Part shown: one piece after another, positions 49,113-58,155 of the stretch
Layout of the letters: each line of letters opens with the position of its first letter
Position numbering within the stretch: position 1 is the stretch's first letter
NCBI RefSeq assembly: GCF_000576595.1
Contig: NZ_AWSA01000005.1
Location: 62,001 to 126,000 of the forward strand
Direction of reading: 5' to 3'
DNA: 64,000 nucleotides
Origin: Intrasporangium oryzae NRRL B-24470
GTDB lineage: Bacteria; Actinomycetota; Actinomycetes; Actinomycetales; Dermatophilaceae
Program-made: the position numbers and the translations under genes
Notes under the pieces: generated by a model
Databases searched by the model: none
What the model was told of the DNA's origin: nothing
Seen by the model: only the letters and a program-made list of their open reading frames with translations

Positions 49113-50147
49113 ATGAGCGAGCCCGCACCGACCCCGTCCGTCAAGAAGGTCCTGCTGGCGGCGCCCCGTGGCTACTGCGCCGGTGTCGACCGTGCGGTGA
49201 TCACCGTCGAGAAGGCCCTCGACCTCTACGGGCCGCCCGTCTACGTGCGCAAGCAGATCGTCCACAACAAGCACGTCGTGAGCACGCTCGAGAAGCGGGG
49301 GGCGATCTTCGTCGACGAGACCGACGAGGTGCCCGAGGGCGCCACGGTCATCTTCTCCGCGCACGGCGTCGCCCCGGTCGTCCACGAGGAGGCGGCCGCC
49401 CGCAACCTCAAGACGATCGACGCGACGTGTCCTCTCGTCACCAAGGTCCACCGCGAGGCCGTCCGGTTCGCCGACGACGACTTCGACATCCTGCTCATCG
49501 GCCACGAGGGCCACGAGGAGGTCATCGGGACGGCCGGCGAGGCGCCCGAGCACATCACGCTCGTCGACGGTCCCGACGACGTCGAGCGGGTCACCGTCCG
49601 CGACCCCGAGAAGGTCGTCTGGCTCTCGCAGACGACCCTGTCCGTCGACGAGACGATGGAGACGGTCCGCCGTCTCAAGGAGAAGTTCCCCGCGCTGCAG
49701 AGCCCGCCCTCCGACGACATCTGCTACGCGACCCAGAACCGCCAGCTCGCCGTCAAGCAGATGGCCAAGGACACCGACCTCATGATCGTCGTCGGGTCGC
49801 GCAACTCGTCCAACTCGGTGCGCCTCGTCGAGGTCGCGCTCGAGCACGGCGCCCGCGACGGGCACCTCGTCGACTACGCCGAGGAGATCGACCCCGCCTG
49901 GCTCGAGGGTGTGACGACGGTCGGCGTGACCTCCGGCGCGAGCGTCCCCGAGGTGCTCGTGCGGGACGTCCTCACGTGGCTCGCGGGCCACGGCTACGAG
50001 ACCGTCGAGCCTGTCGTCGCGGCCGAGGAGAGCCTGCTCTTCTCGCTGCCGAACGAGCTGCGCCGCGACATCAAGCGGCTGTCCGGGGCCGACGCCGCGA
50101 CCGTGCGCCACGATGCGGCGTTCGAGGACACCAGCTCCCTCCACTGA
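49113..50147 (+). CDS. ispH: 4-hydroxy-3-methylbut-2-enyl diphosphate reductase
   Basis: 344 residues. The three [4Fe-4S] cysteines are in [24 protein letters not shown] and ICYATQNRQ; conserved histidines lie in FSAHGVAP and GHEGHEEV. Last enzyme of the MEP isoprenoid pathway, giving IPP and DMAPP. ATG after a short leader; divergent from xseA. A 19-bp hairpin ends its transcript. Confidence 0.96.
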   Translation: MSEPAPTPSVKKVLLAAPRGYCAGVDRAVITVEKALDLYGPPVYVRKQIVHNKHVVSTLEKRGAIFVDETDEVPEGATVIFSAHGVAPVVHEEAAARNLKTIDATCPLVTKVHREAVRFADDDFDILLIGHEGHEEVIGTAGEAPEHITLVDGPDDVERVTVRDPEKVVWLSQTTLSVDETMETVRRLKEKFPALQSPPSDDICYATQNRQLAVKQMAKDTDLMIVVGSRNSSNSVRLVEVALEHGARDGHLVDYAEEIDPAWLEGVTTVGVTSGASVPEVLVRDVLTWLAGHGYETVEPVVAAEESLLFSLPNELRRDIKRLSGADAATVRHDAAFEDTSSLH

Positions 50148-50165
50148 CCTCGCAGGACCATCGCC

Positions 50166-50209
50166 CGACGACGAGGCCGGCATCCGCGGGGATGCCGGCC
50201 TCGTCGTCG
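50166..50209. terminator. terminator between ispH and the second vWA gene
   Basis: CGACGACGAGGCCGGCATC and its exact complement (19 bp) enclose CGCGGG. It lies 18 bases after ispH and 85 before the end of the convergent vWA gene, so it can serve both. Confidence 0.8.
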
Positions 50210-50294
50210 CGCCGCAGCGTCGGAACGCGGTGGCGTCACGCGTGACTCGCTGGCCCCTTGCCGGCCGTGCAGTCCTCGCTGGCCCCGGCCGGCC

Positions 50295-52013
50295 TCAGCC
50301 GCCCAGGGCGCTGGTGAGCGCCGGGAGGAGGTCGCCCGGCTGGGGAGCCGCGATGTAGGACCCGCCGGTCAGCTTGGCGATCGCGGTCATCGTCTTGGCA
50401 TCGGCCTTCGAACCGACGCCGATGATGACGACCTGGACCGGGCGACCCGACTGCTTGGCCGTCGCGAGCCGCTGCTCGAGGAGGGGGAGCGTGAGGCCAT
50501 AGTCGTCCTCGTTGGGGCCGTCGGTGAGCACGACGACGCGGTTGGTGCGTCCCGTCGCCCACGAGCCCGCCGCCTGGTCGTAGGCCGCGGCGATGGTGTC
50601 GTAGAGGCCGCTGCCGCCGCCGACGGACTTCGTCAGGCCCGCGAGGGCCTTGTCGATGCCTGCGATGTGGCCGCCGTCGCCGAGCGAACCGTAGCCGAGG
50701 ACCTGCTTGTAGTCGTCACCCTTCGTGCCGAGGTGGAGCGAGTAGAGCCAGAGCGCGAGGTTGGTGTCCGGCGCAGCCGCCGCGACCGCCTGAGAGGTGG
50801 CCCGCTGGATGATCTCCAGTCGCGTCCCGTCGGCGGCACGTTCGAGCACCGAGCCCGAGACGTCGAGCGCGAGCAGCGCCTGGGTCCTGGGCGCCGAGGC
50901 GGACCAGAGCTGGCGGACCTTCGAGACCGCGGCCGCCGGAGGGGCTGAGCCGATCGTCGCCGAGCCGTAGATCGGCTCGGGCAGGCTGGGGGTCGGGCCC
51001 CCCGGGGTGCGGAAACCCTGCTTCGCAAGGATCGTGCGTGCGTCGTCCGTCTGGAGGTAGTCGCCGAGAGCCTTGACGAGCGATGCGGTCTTGGCGTCGC
51101 GGGTGAGCGGCACGAGGGTGTATTCCACGGCTGCGGTGGCGTCGGTGGGTGCGACGGTCGCGAGGGCGCGGTCGGGGTTGGCCGCGTTGAAGGCCGACAC
51201 CTCGGCCTCGGTCACCAGGGCCCCCGTGGCGGGCGAGCCCGAGGCGACCTTGTCGAGGTCGATGCCGGTGTCGGGCACGGAACCGCCCTTGGCAGCGATG
51301 GCCGACACGTCCTTGTCGGCCAGACCGCCGGCTGATGCCGCGGCGAGGCCGAGCGCCGCCTCGGCCGAGCGTCGCGGGTCGGACACCTGGACGGGGACCG
51401 AGCCGCCGAGGGTCGAGGACCACGTGGGGCGGGCGCCGGCCGACTCGCCTGCCGAGCGTGGCAGGGCCACGACGACGCCGCTCGTGGCGAACACGGGCCC
51501 GGCGGTGATGGTGCGGCCGGCCGTGGTCGTGGCCCGGCTCACCCACTCGGCGGAGTCGGTGACCCAGGCATCAGGGGACCCGGGACCCGAGACGGCTCCG
51601 GCGACGGCATACCCGTCGACGGCGTCGAGGTCGAAGGTCGCGCAGGGCCCGTCGGAGCGGTTGTTGAGCGCGTCGGTGACGGCGCTGAGGGCCGGGAAGA
51701 CCGAGCTCGCGACCGCGAGCCGCACGGTCGCGGGGTTGGCGCACGAACGGGGACCGCCCGCAGCGGCGGAACTGCCTCCGGCCCCGCCGGAGCGGTTGCC
51801 GACGAGGGTCCAGGCGCCGACGCCCACCGAGGCGACGGCGAGGGTGCCCACGAGGGCGCCGATCACCGTCGCACGCCGTTTGCGGGACGCGCGCGCCCGC
51901 GCCTCCTCCTCGGCTCGTGCCCGCGACGTCCGCAGGCTCTGTTCGTACGGCCCGACCCGACGTTCCGGCACAACTGGTGCCAGATCGGGTCGAGGCCCCC
52001 CAGCCTCGCTCAT
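50295..52013 (-). CDS. substrate-binding/vWA-domain membrane protein, paralogue 2
   Basis: 572 residues from the ATG behind GGTGGAG. Same layout as the gene at 42518-44239: cytoplasmic RVGPYEQSLRTSR, membrane helix (~55-77), binding-protein-like domain (~90-355), vWA domain (~375-572) with MIDAS DVSGS and VVVLTDGPNEDD. The two share length, order and the VGPYEQSL motif but have diverged widely. Role unknown; perhaps surface sensing or assembly. Two inverted repeats lie in the upstream gap. Confidence 0.82.
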   Translation of the reverse strand: MSEAGGPRPDLAPVVPERRVGPYEQSLRTSRARAEEEARARASRKRRATVIGALVGTLAVASVGVGAWTLVGNRSGGAGGSSAAAGGPRSCANPATVRLAVASSVFPALSAVTDALNNRSDGPCATFDLDAVDGYAVAGAVSGPGSPDAWVTDSAEWVSRATTTAGRTITAGPVFATSGVVVALPRSAGESAGARPTWSSTLGGSVPVQVSDPRRSAEAALGLAAASAGGLADKDVSAIAAKGGSVPDTGIDLDKVASGSPATGALVTEAEVSAFNAANPDRALATVAPTDATAAVEYTLVPLTRDAKTASLVKALGDYLQTDDARTILAKQGFRTPGGPTPSLPEPIYGSATIGSAPPAAAVSKVRQLWSASAPRTQALLALDVSGSVLERAADGTRLEIIQRATSQAVAAAAPDTNLALWLYSLHLGTKGDDYKQVLGYGSLGDGGHIAGIDKALAGLTKSVGGGSGLYDTIAAAYDQAAGSWATGRTNRVVVLTDGPNEDDYGLTLPLLEQRLATAKQSGRPVQVVIIGVGSKADAKTMTAIAKLTGGSYIAAPQPGDLLPALTSALGG

Positions 52014-52036
52014 GCTCCACCCACTCTCACGTCCCG

Positions 52037-52062
52037 CATTGTGCGTGGTCAGATGCACAATG
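52037..52062. promoter_or_regulatory. inverted repeat upstream of vWA paralogue 2
   Basis: CATTGTGC and GCACAATG are eight-base arms ten bases apart, 23 bases before the ATG. The half-site resembles the TTGTGCAC half-site before the ArsR-type gene at 28896. Possible operator. Confidence 0.35.
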
Positions 52063-52070
52063 TCCACACT

Positions 52071-52088
52071 GTCCACCTAAAAGTGGAC
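52071..52088. promoter_or_regulatory. second inverted repeat upstream of vWA paralogue 2
   Basis: GTCCAC-CTAAAA-GTGGAC, with another GTCCAC at 52062-52067 nearby. Could be part of the promoter or the end hairpin of rmuC; too short to decide. Confidence 0.3.
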
Positions 52089-52126
52089 GTTCTTGACGAA
52101 ACCCCCAGGTGAGCCCCGGCGGTCGG

Positions 52127-53407
52127 TCAGGCGCTCGCCTCGCCGACGCCGCTCCCACGACTCCGGCGCTGGCGATCGACCTCGCGCTCGAGGTAGGCGG
52201 CGTCGCGGACCCCGGCCCCGGACCCGGCCGCGAGGTCGGCGGCCTCGGGCAGCCCGTCGCTGGTCCTCGGGTCGGGTGCGCTCAGGGCCGACCCGGTGAG
52301 CTCGGGGGCGCTGAGGGCTCGCGGCCCGACCTCGATGGGGTCGAGCGACGGCGGCTCCTCCGTCACCAGCTCGAGGTCGTGCATCCGGCGCGCGGTGACG
52401 AGGACGCGGGACTCGAGCGTGCCGACGAACCTGTTGTAGTTCTCGACGGACCTGGAAAGGGACTGCCCCATCGCCGAGACGTGCCCGCCGAGGCTGCCGA
52501 GCCTGGCGTAGAGGTCCTGGCCGATGGCGAGCAGCTCGCGGGCGTTCTGCTCGAGCGCGTCCTGCTGCCAGATCGCGCCGACGGTGCGCAGCACGGCGAA
52601 GAGCGTGCCGGGGGAGGCGAGGACGACCTTGCGCGACAGGGCGTGCTCGTAGAGGCCGGGGTCGTCGGACAGGGCGGCCGCGAGGATCGCCTCGCCGGGC
52701 ACGAAGCAGACCACGACCTCGGGCGAGCGGGTGAAGGCCGTCCAGTAGGCCTTGGCGGCGAGGCTCTCGACGTGGCGGCGCAGGGCCGTCGCGTGGGCCG
52801 CGAGCAGCTCGCCGCGCTCGACGTCCGACACGGTGTCACCGTGGGCCTGCAGGAAGTGGGACATCGGGGCCTTGCTGTCGACGACGACGTGGCGCGAGCC
52901 CGGCAGGTTGATGACGGCGTCGGGACGGACCGTCGCACCGTGCCGGCTGACGCGCGTCACCTGCTCGTCGAAGTCGCAGCGGGCGAGCAGCCCGGACAGC
53001 TCGAGGACGCGCCGCAGCTGGACCTCGCCCCACGTCCCCCGCACCGTCGAGGCGTTGAGGGCGCTCGCCAGGGTCGCCGTCTCGGAACGAAGCGACTCCG
53101 TCGACCGGCTGACTGCCGTGAGGCGCTCGCCGATCTGGCCGAACTGCTGGACGCGGTCGCGCTCGAGCGCGCCGACCTGACGCTCGACCCGGCCGATCGT
53201 GTCGCGGAGCGGGGCCAGCAGCGCCGCGGTCGCGTCGTCGTCGTCGCGGGCGCGCTCGAGGTCGGCGACCCTGTCCCGGAGGACGTCCCGCTCGGCCTCG
53301 GCCCCGGCGAGGCCGGCGAGGAGGGAGGAGCGCGCGCCGAGCCAGGCGACGACCGCGCCGAGGGCGACGCCGACGAGCAGGCCGATGAGCAGGGAGGTCG
53401 TGTCCAT
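52127..53407 (-). CDS. rmuC: DNA recombination protein RmuC
   Basis: 426 residues. An N-terminal membrane helix (~5-25), coiled coil (~30-100), then the RmuC nuclease-like core: GTWGEVQLRRVLELSGL, RPDAVINLPGSRHVVVDSKAPM, FVPGEAILAAAL, ASPGTLFAVLRTVG. RmuC limits inversions between short repeats in E. coli. The VDSK part is a PD-(D/E)xK-like site. The Pro/Ala-rich tail is variable. Confidence 0.93.
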   Translation of the reverse strand: MDTTSLLIGLLVGVALGAVVAWLGARSSLLAGLAGAEAERDVLRDRVADLERARDDDDATAALLAPLRDTIGRVERQVGALERDRVQQFGQIGERLTAVSRSTESLRSETATLASALNASTVRGTWGEVQLRRVLELSGLLARCDFDEQVTRVSRHGATVRPDAVINLPGSRHVVVDSKAPMSHFLQAHGDTVSDVERGELLAAHATALRRHVESLAAKAYWTAFTRSPEVVVCFVPGEAILAAALSDDPGLYEHALSRKVVLASPGTLFAVLRTVGAIWQQDALEQNARELLAIGQDLYARLGSLGGHVSAMGQSLSRSVENYNRFVGTLESRVLVTARRMHDLELVTEEPPSLDPIEVGPRALSAPELTGSALSAPDPRTSDGLPEAADLAAGSGAGVRDAAYLEREVDRQRRSRGSGVGEASA

Positions 53408-53570
53408 GCGCTCACCGTGGCAGAGGCCACCGACAGGGCGGCGACGCGACACGGCCCTCGCTTGCGCCGGCCTCAGAGCCGAGGTCCCGCAGCCCATCGC
53501 GCAGCGTCCCCGTCGAGGTGTCCGCGGGCCGGCCCACCGTCGGGCGACCGGGTCTGTTAGACCTGTCCCC

Positions 53571-54428
53571 GTGACGGAGTACGACGACGCGATCCATCTC
53601 GAGCCCGGTTCCGCCCCCGACGAGCGGCATGGCGTCTTCCGCCAGGAGTGGATGATCGGCAGTGCCGTCAACGGGGGCCTCGTCATGGCAGCCGCCCTCA
53701 CCGCCCTCGGCCAGCACCTCGCCGCCGACGAGGCCGAGACGACCCCGCACCAGGACCCGGTCGTCCTCAGCGCCTACTTCATGACGGCCTCTCAGCCCGG
53801 ACCCTTCACCGTGACCACCGAGGTCATGCGCTGTGGCCGGACACTCTCGACGGGACAGATGAGCCTTCGCCAGCCCGGCCCGGACGGCGTGCCCGTCGAG
53901 CGGGTGCGGGCCATCGGTTCCTTCGGCAACCTCGACGCCGTCGACACGATCAAGCAGGCCGACGCGCCCGACATGCCGCCCCCGGAGCAGTGCCTCTCGG
54001 CCGATCAGGCGCCGGGCGCGGCCGACGCCCTCCGCCTCGGCAACAGCACGTTCCTCGACCGGCTCGACCTGCGCCTCGACCCGAGCACGGCCGGCTGGGC
54101 CGTCGGCAAGCCCTCGATGCGGGGTGTCATGCGCGGCTGGCTCCGTCTCAAGGACGGCCGCGAGCCGGACACGACGCTGCTCATGATGGCGCTCGACGCC
54201 ATGCCACCGGTCGCCTTCGACCTGGGGCTCTTCGGCTGGACCCCGACCCTCGAGTTCACCGGCCACGTCCGCCGTCGCCCCGAACCGGGCTGGCTGCGCA
54301 TCGCCCTGTCGAGCGAGAACCTCGGCGGCGGGATGATGGAGGAGGACGCCCGCATCTGGGACTCCGCCGGCCACCTCGTCGCACAGTCCCGCCAGCTCTG
54401 CGGCGTGCGCACCCAGCGCCCCGCCTGA
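53571..54428 (+). CDS. acyl-CoA thioesterase-like (double hotdog) protein
   Basis: 285 residues, GTG start. Two hotdog folds in tandem as in TesB-type thioesterases: FRQEWMIGSAVNGGLVMAAALTALG in the first, and WTPTLEFTGHVRRRPEPGWLRIALSSENLGGGMMEEDARIWD in the second (cut here by domain end). Probably hydrolyses acyl-CoA; substrate unknown. Lies 26 bases before the phosphatase gene, so likely cotranscribed. Confidence 0.85.
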   Translation: MTEYDDAIHLEPGSAPDERHGVFRQEWMIGSAVNGGLVMAAALTALGQHLAADEAETTPHQDPVVLSAYFMTASQPGPFTVTTEVMRCGRTLSTGQMSLRQPGPDGVPVERVRAIGSFGNLDAVDTIKQADAPDMPPPEQCLSADQAPGAADALRLGNSTFLDRLDLRLDPSTAGWAVGKPSMRGVMRGWLRLKDGREPDTTLLMMALDAMPPVAFDLGLFGWTPTLEFTGHVRRRPEPGWLRIALSSENLGGGMMEEDARIWDSAGHLVAQSRQLCGVRTQRPA

Positions 54429-54453
54429 GCGCGACCCGTCGCAGGAGGCAGCG

Positions 54454-55002
54454 GTGGCTGTCGACATCATCTACGAGACTCACTCGACCACCGAGGACAA
54501 CGAGCGGGGCATCGCGACCGGCTGGCTCCCCGGGCGCCTCTCCGAGCAGGGTCGCCGAGAGGCGGTCGCGCTCGGAGAGCGACGCCGCGGCACCGGCCTC
54601 GCCGCGGTCTTCACCTCGGACCTCGCTCGTGCGGTCGAGACGACGGAGATCGCCTTCGCCGGCTCGGGCCTGCCCGTGCACCTCGACGCCCGGTTGCGCG
54701 AGTGCAACTACGGCGAGCTCAACGGCGCCCCCGCCGAGATGCTCCGACCACGCTCGCGCCACATCGACGATCCGTTCCCGGGCGGGCAGAGCTACCGCGA
54801 GGTCGTCGACGCCACCCGCGGCTTCCTCCGTGACCTCGCCTCCCGCTGGGACGGGACCACGGTCCTCGTCGTCGCCCACTCTGCCAACCGCTGGGCCCTC
54901 GACTGCCTCCTGGCGGGCAGGGCCGTCGAGGACCTCGTCGACGCGCCCTTCGAGTGGCAGCCCGGCTGGCACCACACCCTGCCGGTGCCCTTCCACGGCT
55001 GA
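54454..55002 (+). CDS. histidine phosphatase-fold protein with atypical active site
   Basis: 182 residues, GTG start. The branch-1 histidine phosphatase fold is clear: LSEQGRREAVALG, SDLARAVETTEIAF, the acid loop RECNYGELNG and VLVVAHSANRWALDCLL. But the RHG motif reads ETHST (about residues 8-12): the nucleophilic His is kept while the preceding Arg is Thr. Such ETHS forms look like an actinobacterial subgroup. Activity is therefore uncertain. Confidence 0.85.
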   Translation: MAVDIIYETHSTTEDNERGIATGWLPGRLSEQGRREAVALGERRRGTGLAAVFTSDLARAVETTEIAFAGSGLPVHLDARLRECNYGELNGAPAEMLRPRSRHIDDPFPGGQSYREVVDATRGFLRDLASRWDGTTVLVVAHSANRWALDCLLAGRAVEDLVDAPFEWQPGWHHTLPVPFHG

Positions 55003-55150
55003 CCACCCAGGCAGCGACGCGCGGGGGAGCCCGGCAGGACGACGAGCGCGCGCGGTCGCCCGAGCCGGCTCAGCGGCATACGGGCAGGGAGGCGCGCGAG
55101 CCCGCGGCGTGGTCGGGAGGGGGCCCCGCGCCAACTAGACTGCTCGTCTT

Positions 55151-56236
55151 GTGGCACTCACCATCGGAATCGTCGGTCTCCCCAACGTCGGCAAGTCGAC
55201 CCTGTTCAACGCGCTGACCAAGAACAACGTGCTCGCCGCGAACTACCCGTTCGCGACGATCGAGCCGAACGTCGGCGTCGTTCCGCTGCCCGACCCGCGC
55301 CTCGCCACGCTGGCCGAGATCTTCGGGTCGGAGAAGATCCTCCCGGCCACGGTGAGCTTCGTCGACATCGCGGGCATCGTCCGCGGCGCCTCCGAGGGGG
55401 AGGGGCTCGGCAACAAGTTCCTCGCCCACATCCGCGAGGCCGACGCGATCTGCCAGGTCGTCCGGGCGTTCGAGGACGGCGACGTCGTCCACGTCGACGG
55501 CAAGGTCAGCCCGCAGAGCGACATCGAGACGATCCACACCGAGCTCATCCTCGCCGACCTCCAGACCCTCGAGAAGGCCGTGCCGCGCCTCGAGAAGGAG
55601 GCACGGATCAACAAGGAGAAGAAGGCCGCACTCGACCTCGCCGTCGCCGCGCAGAAGGTCCTCGAGGACGGCAACACGCTGTATGCCGCTGGGCCGGCTG
55701 CCGGGATCGACCTGGCCGAGGCCAGGTCGCTGGGCCTGCTCACGACCAAGCCCTTCATCTACGTGTTCAACCTCGACGAGGACCAGCTCGCCGACACCGA
55801 GCTGCAGGCCTCCCTGCGCGACCTCGCCGCGCCCGCCGACGCGGTGTTCCTCAACGCCAAGCTCGAGATGGACCTCATGGAGATGGAGCCCGACGAGGCG
55901 CTCGAGCTGCTCCAGAGCTTCGGGGCCGAGGAGTCGGGTCTCGACCAGCTCGCGCGTGTCGGCTTCCACACACTGGGGCTGCAGACGTACCTGACGGCCG
56001 GGCCGAAGGAGTCGCGCGCCTGGACGATCGGCAAGGGGTGGACCGCGCCGCAGGCTGCGGGCGTCATCCACACCGACTTCCAGCGCGGCTTCATCAAGGC
56101 CGAGATCGTCTCGTTCGACGACCTCGTCGAGGCGGGCTCGATGGCCGCGGCGAAGGCGGCCGGCAAGGTGCGCATCGAGGGCAAGGACTACGTGATGGCC
56201 GACGGCGACGTCGTGGAGTTCCGCTTCAACGTGTGA
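55151..56236 (+). CDS. ychF: redox-regulated ATPase YchF (OLA1/Obg-like)
   Basis: 361 residues, GTG start. G1 is GLPNVGKSTLFN, G3 DIAGIVRGA, and G4 is NLDE, giving ATP rather than GTP preference. The C-terminal TGS domain has ARVGFHTLGLQTYLTAG and IHTDFQRGFIKAEIVSF. It associates with ribosomes and stress responses. TAGACT 10 bases before the start hints at a nearly leaderless transcript. The truncated integrase lies 19 bases after its stop. Confidence 0.96.
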   Translation: MALTIGIVGLPNVGKSTLFNALTKNNVLAANYPFATIEPNVGVVPLPDPRLATLAEIFGSEKILPATVSFVDIAGIVRGASEGEGLGNKFLAHIREADAICQVVRAFEDGDVVHVDGKVSPQSDIETIHTELILADLQTLEKAVPRLEKEARINKEKKAALDLAVAAQKVLEDGNTLYAAGPAAGIDLAEARSLGLLTTKPFIYVFNLDEDQLADTELQASLRDLAAPADAVFLNAKLEMDLMEMEPDEALELLQSFGAEESGLDQLARVGFHTLGLQTYLTAGPKESRAWTIGKGWTAPQAAGVIHTDFQRGFIKAEIVSFDDLVEAGSMAAAKAAGKVRIEGKDYVMADGDVVEFRFNV

Positions 56237-56255
56237 TTACTGGTGTCTGTGCAGG

Positions 56256-57031
56256 TCAGACGGCATGCATGCCCCTCGCGGTCCGCAAGGAGTCCGCAAG
56301 AAGTGCTGCCGCCGCCTTCCGGGTGCGGTCCTCGGCGGTGGGCCACAGGTGGGAGTAGGTGTCCAGCGTCGTCGTTGCCTTGGAGTGGCCGAGGGCTCGC
56401 TGGACGGTGACGACATCGCAGCCTGCCGCGATGAGTCCACTCGCGTAGAAGTGGCGCAGGTCGTGGAGGCGATACGCAACGCCAGTTTTCCTGCAGGCGG
56501 TGCGCCACCAGTGGCCGACCGTGTTCTGGTGCGGCGGTGGCTGCCCGTCGTCGGCGAAGAGCCACTCGCGACGGCCCGTGGCTTCCAGGTGCTGCAGCAG
56601 CATCTTGATGAGCAGGTCGGGCACGAAGACCTCTCGCTCTGACCCCGCCTTGGGCGGCTTGATCTCGACGACGGATCCGCGCTCTCGCTGAACTTGGCGT
56701 CTCACGCTGATGGTCCGTGACTCCGCGTTGATGTCCTCGGGCTTCAAGGCTGCGGCCTCCCCGAGTCGAAGGCCCGCGAACGCACAGACAGCGAAGAGGG
56801 GAGCGTGCTCCGAGGTGTCGAGGAGTCGTCCGACCTCAGCAGGCGCGGGGATGGTGATTGCCGATTCCCTGCGGCGTCGACGCGGTAGGGCGACACCGGC
56901 ACTTGGATCCCGCGCAATGACATAGTCGGCCGCCGCCGCGCGTAGGACAGACCTGAGGTTCTGCATACGCGTATGCACGGTTCCTGGAGCCAGCCCGGCG
57001 TCAGTCATCCCCTTGATCCACATCTCCAGGT
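56256..57031 (-). pseudogene. tyrosine recombinase (integrase), 5'-truncated
   Basis: About 255 residues of an integrase. Part of the core-binding domain (MWIKGMTDAGLAPGTVHTRMQN, cut at the front) and the whole catalytic domain remain: Arg in FAGLRLGEAAAL, Lys in KPPKAGSERE, HDLRH, LGHSKATTT and the nucleophile Tyr in DTYSHLW. The N-terminal arm-binding part (usually 70 or more residues) is missing. The frame continues upstream only as antisense of the HTH gene starting at 57036, so homology stops right where that gene begins. It may still be translated from an internal ATG, but is probably inactive for normal recombination. Confidence 0.8.
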
Positions 57032-57035
57032 TTTC

Positions 57036-57458
57036 ATGAGCGTCCCAGCAGCGATCCCCCTCGTGAGCGGCCGGCACCGCAACCGTGCCCTCGCCGCCGC
57101 CCGGCACGCCCGCGCCATACAGCTTGCCACGGAGGGACGGACCTACCAGGAGATCGCCGACGAGCTGGGCTACGCCAACCGCGGCACGGTATATCGCATC
57201 GTTCACCAGGCACTCGCCCGTGACCGGAGAGACGCGGTCGAAGACCACCAGCAGCTCGAGCTGGCGCGCCTGGACGCCCTGCAGGTTGCCCTCTGGGACA
57301 AGGCCCTCGCCGGTGACCTCGACGCGTGCCGCCAGGTGCGCGCCATCATCATGGCTAGGGTCCGCCTGCTGGGCTTGATGGAGCAGCCGAGGCCGGCTGC
57401 GTGGACGCCGCGAACGGTCGTCCTGTCGGCCGAGGACCGGGAAACGCTGGGACTCTGA
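57036..57458 (+). CDS. small HTH protein of the mobile region
   Basis: 140 residues from the ATG giving MSVPAAIPLVSGRHRN; earlier codons lie in the integrase. An HTH is evident at about 33-60 (EGRTYQEIADELGYANRGTV), the type found in actinobacterial phage and plasmid genes, sometimes small-terminase-like. The rest is helical with RTVVLSAEDRETLGL at the end. At least three partial copies of this gene or its 3' flank occur downstream (57760, 60991, 63389). DNA-binding is likely; role unknown. Confidence 0.65.
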   Translation: MSVPAAIPLVSGRHRNRALAAARHARAIQLATEGRTYQEIADELGYANRGTVYRIVHQALARDRRDAVEDHQQLELARLDALQVALWDKALAGDLDACRQVRAIIMARVRLLGLMEQPRPAAWTPRTVVLSAEDRETLGL

Positions 57459-57551
57459 GCCCCATTCGTTGCCTGTCGTGTGTTGCCCTGCGCGAGCTCG
57501 GCGACCACCAGCGCGTCGTATGGGAGTAGCCGGACCCCCTCACCGGTTCAG

Positions 57552-57722
57552 TCACATGCCCCAGCCGCCCGGCGTCGTTCCCGGCTGAGGGCCAGGCATG
57601 TCGCGCTCGATGATGTCGGTCTCGCCGCATCGCGTGCACGTGCGTCGGACGGTTCGGTCCGGTATCCGCTGTCGAGACCACCGGTGCCGAGTTAGCGTGC
57701 AGATCCAGTTGCGGCGGCCCAT
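57552..57722 (-). CDS. small Cys-rich protein
   Basis: 56 residues from the ATG giving MGRRNWICTLTRHRW. Cys8, His13, Cys29 and Cys32 (CTRCG) could form a zinc site, and the pattern resembles short actinobacterial proteins with C..GHRW...CxRCG. The upstream frame is open farther, but that part is antisense of the repeat at 57760. Low certainty. Confidence 0.45.
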   Translation of the reverse strand: MGRRNWICTLTRHRWSRQRIPDRTVRRTCTRCGETDIIERDMPGPQPGTTPGGWGM

Positions 57723-57759
57723 GGTTCGAGTGTCCTGCGTGTCCTCCGGATATGCCCAA

Positions 57760-57983
57760 CGCACGGTGGTGTTGTCGGCGGAGGATCGGAAAGCACTGGG
57801 GCTCAAGCGGGCTCTAGCGCCCTCTCGTGGCATGTCTTGTGTTGCACGACGACGGAGGTTCCCAGAACCATCGACTCGGAGGGATCGGAGGGTTCGGAGG
57901 GATCGAGGGGATGGAGACCACCCCTCCTCATGGTCGACGGCACGGAGCCGTTTCACCTCGCGGGTGACCCATCAGTCACGAGG
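57760..57983. repeat. degenerate repeat, copy B
   Basis: About 220 bases similar to 61068-61272. It begins with the 3' end of the HTH gene (encoding RTVVLSAEDRKALGL) and continues through GCCCTCTCGT, GGAGGTTCCCAGAAC, ATCGACTCGGAGGGATCGG and ATCAGTCACGA. A shorter version of its first part is the end of the intact HTH gene (57413-57500). Confidence 0.75.
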
Positions 57984-58155
57984 CACGGTCCACTAAGGCC
58001 ACCGGAGCGGTTCATCGCGATCCCTCGGATCCCTCCAGGGAGCCGGCTGGAGACGTGGACGCCTCGAACGTGGTGCTGTGGGCCTCCGGCCCACGTGAAG
58101 GTCCACGGACCCCTCAACTTCGAGGGTGCAGGCAGACGCCGCACCGGCCGGCCGC
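57984..58155. other. gap with HTH-gene scrap
   Basis: No gene seen. GGAGACGTGGACGCCTCGAA near 58050 resembles the HTH gene's 3' part (encoding WTPRTVV), and CGATCCCTCGGATCCCTCC near 58018 resembles the inverted form of the GGAGGGATCGGAGGG stretch in the repeat. Confidence 0.4.

Noticed and set aside
56237-56260. attL core at the ychF 3' end
   Set aside because: I could not find a second copy of the bases around 56230-56260 in the window; the far end may be outside.
57037-57248. N-terminal extension of the integrase frame
   Set aside because: This part is exactly antisense of the HTH gene and has no integrase similarity.
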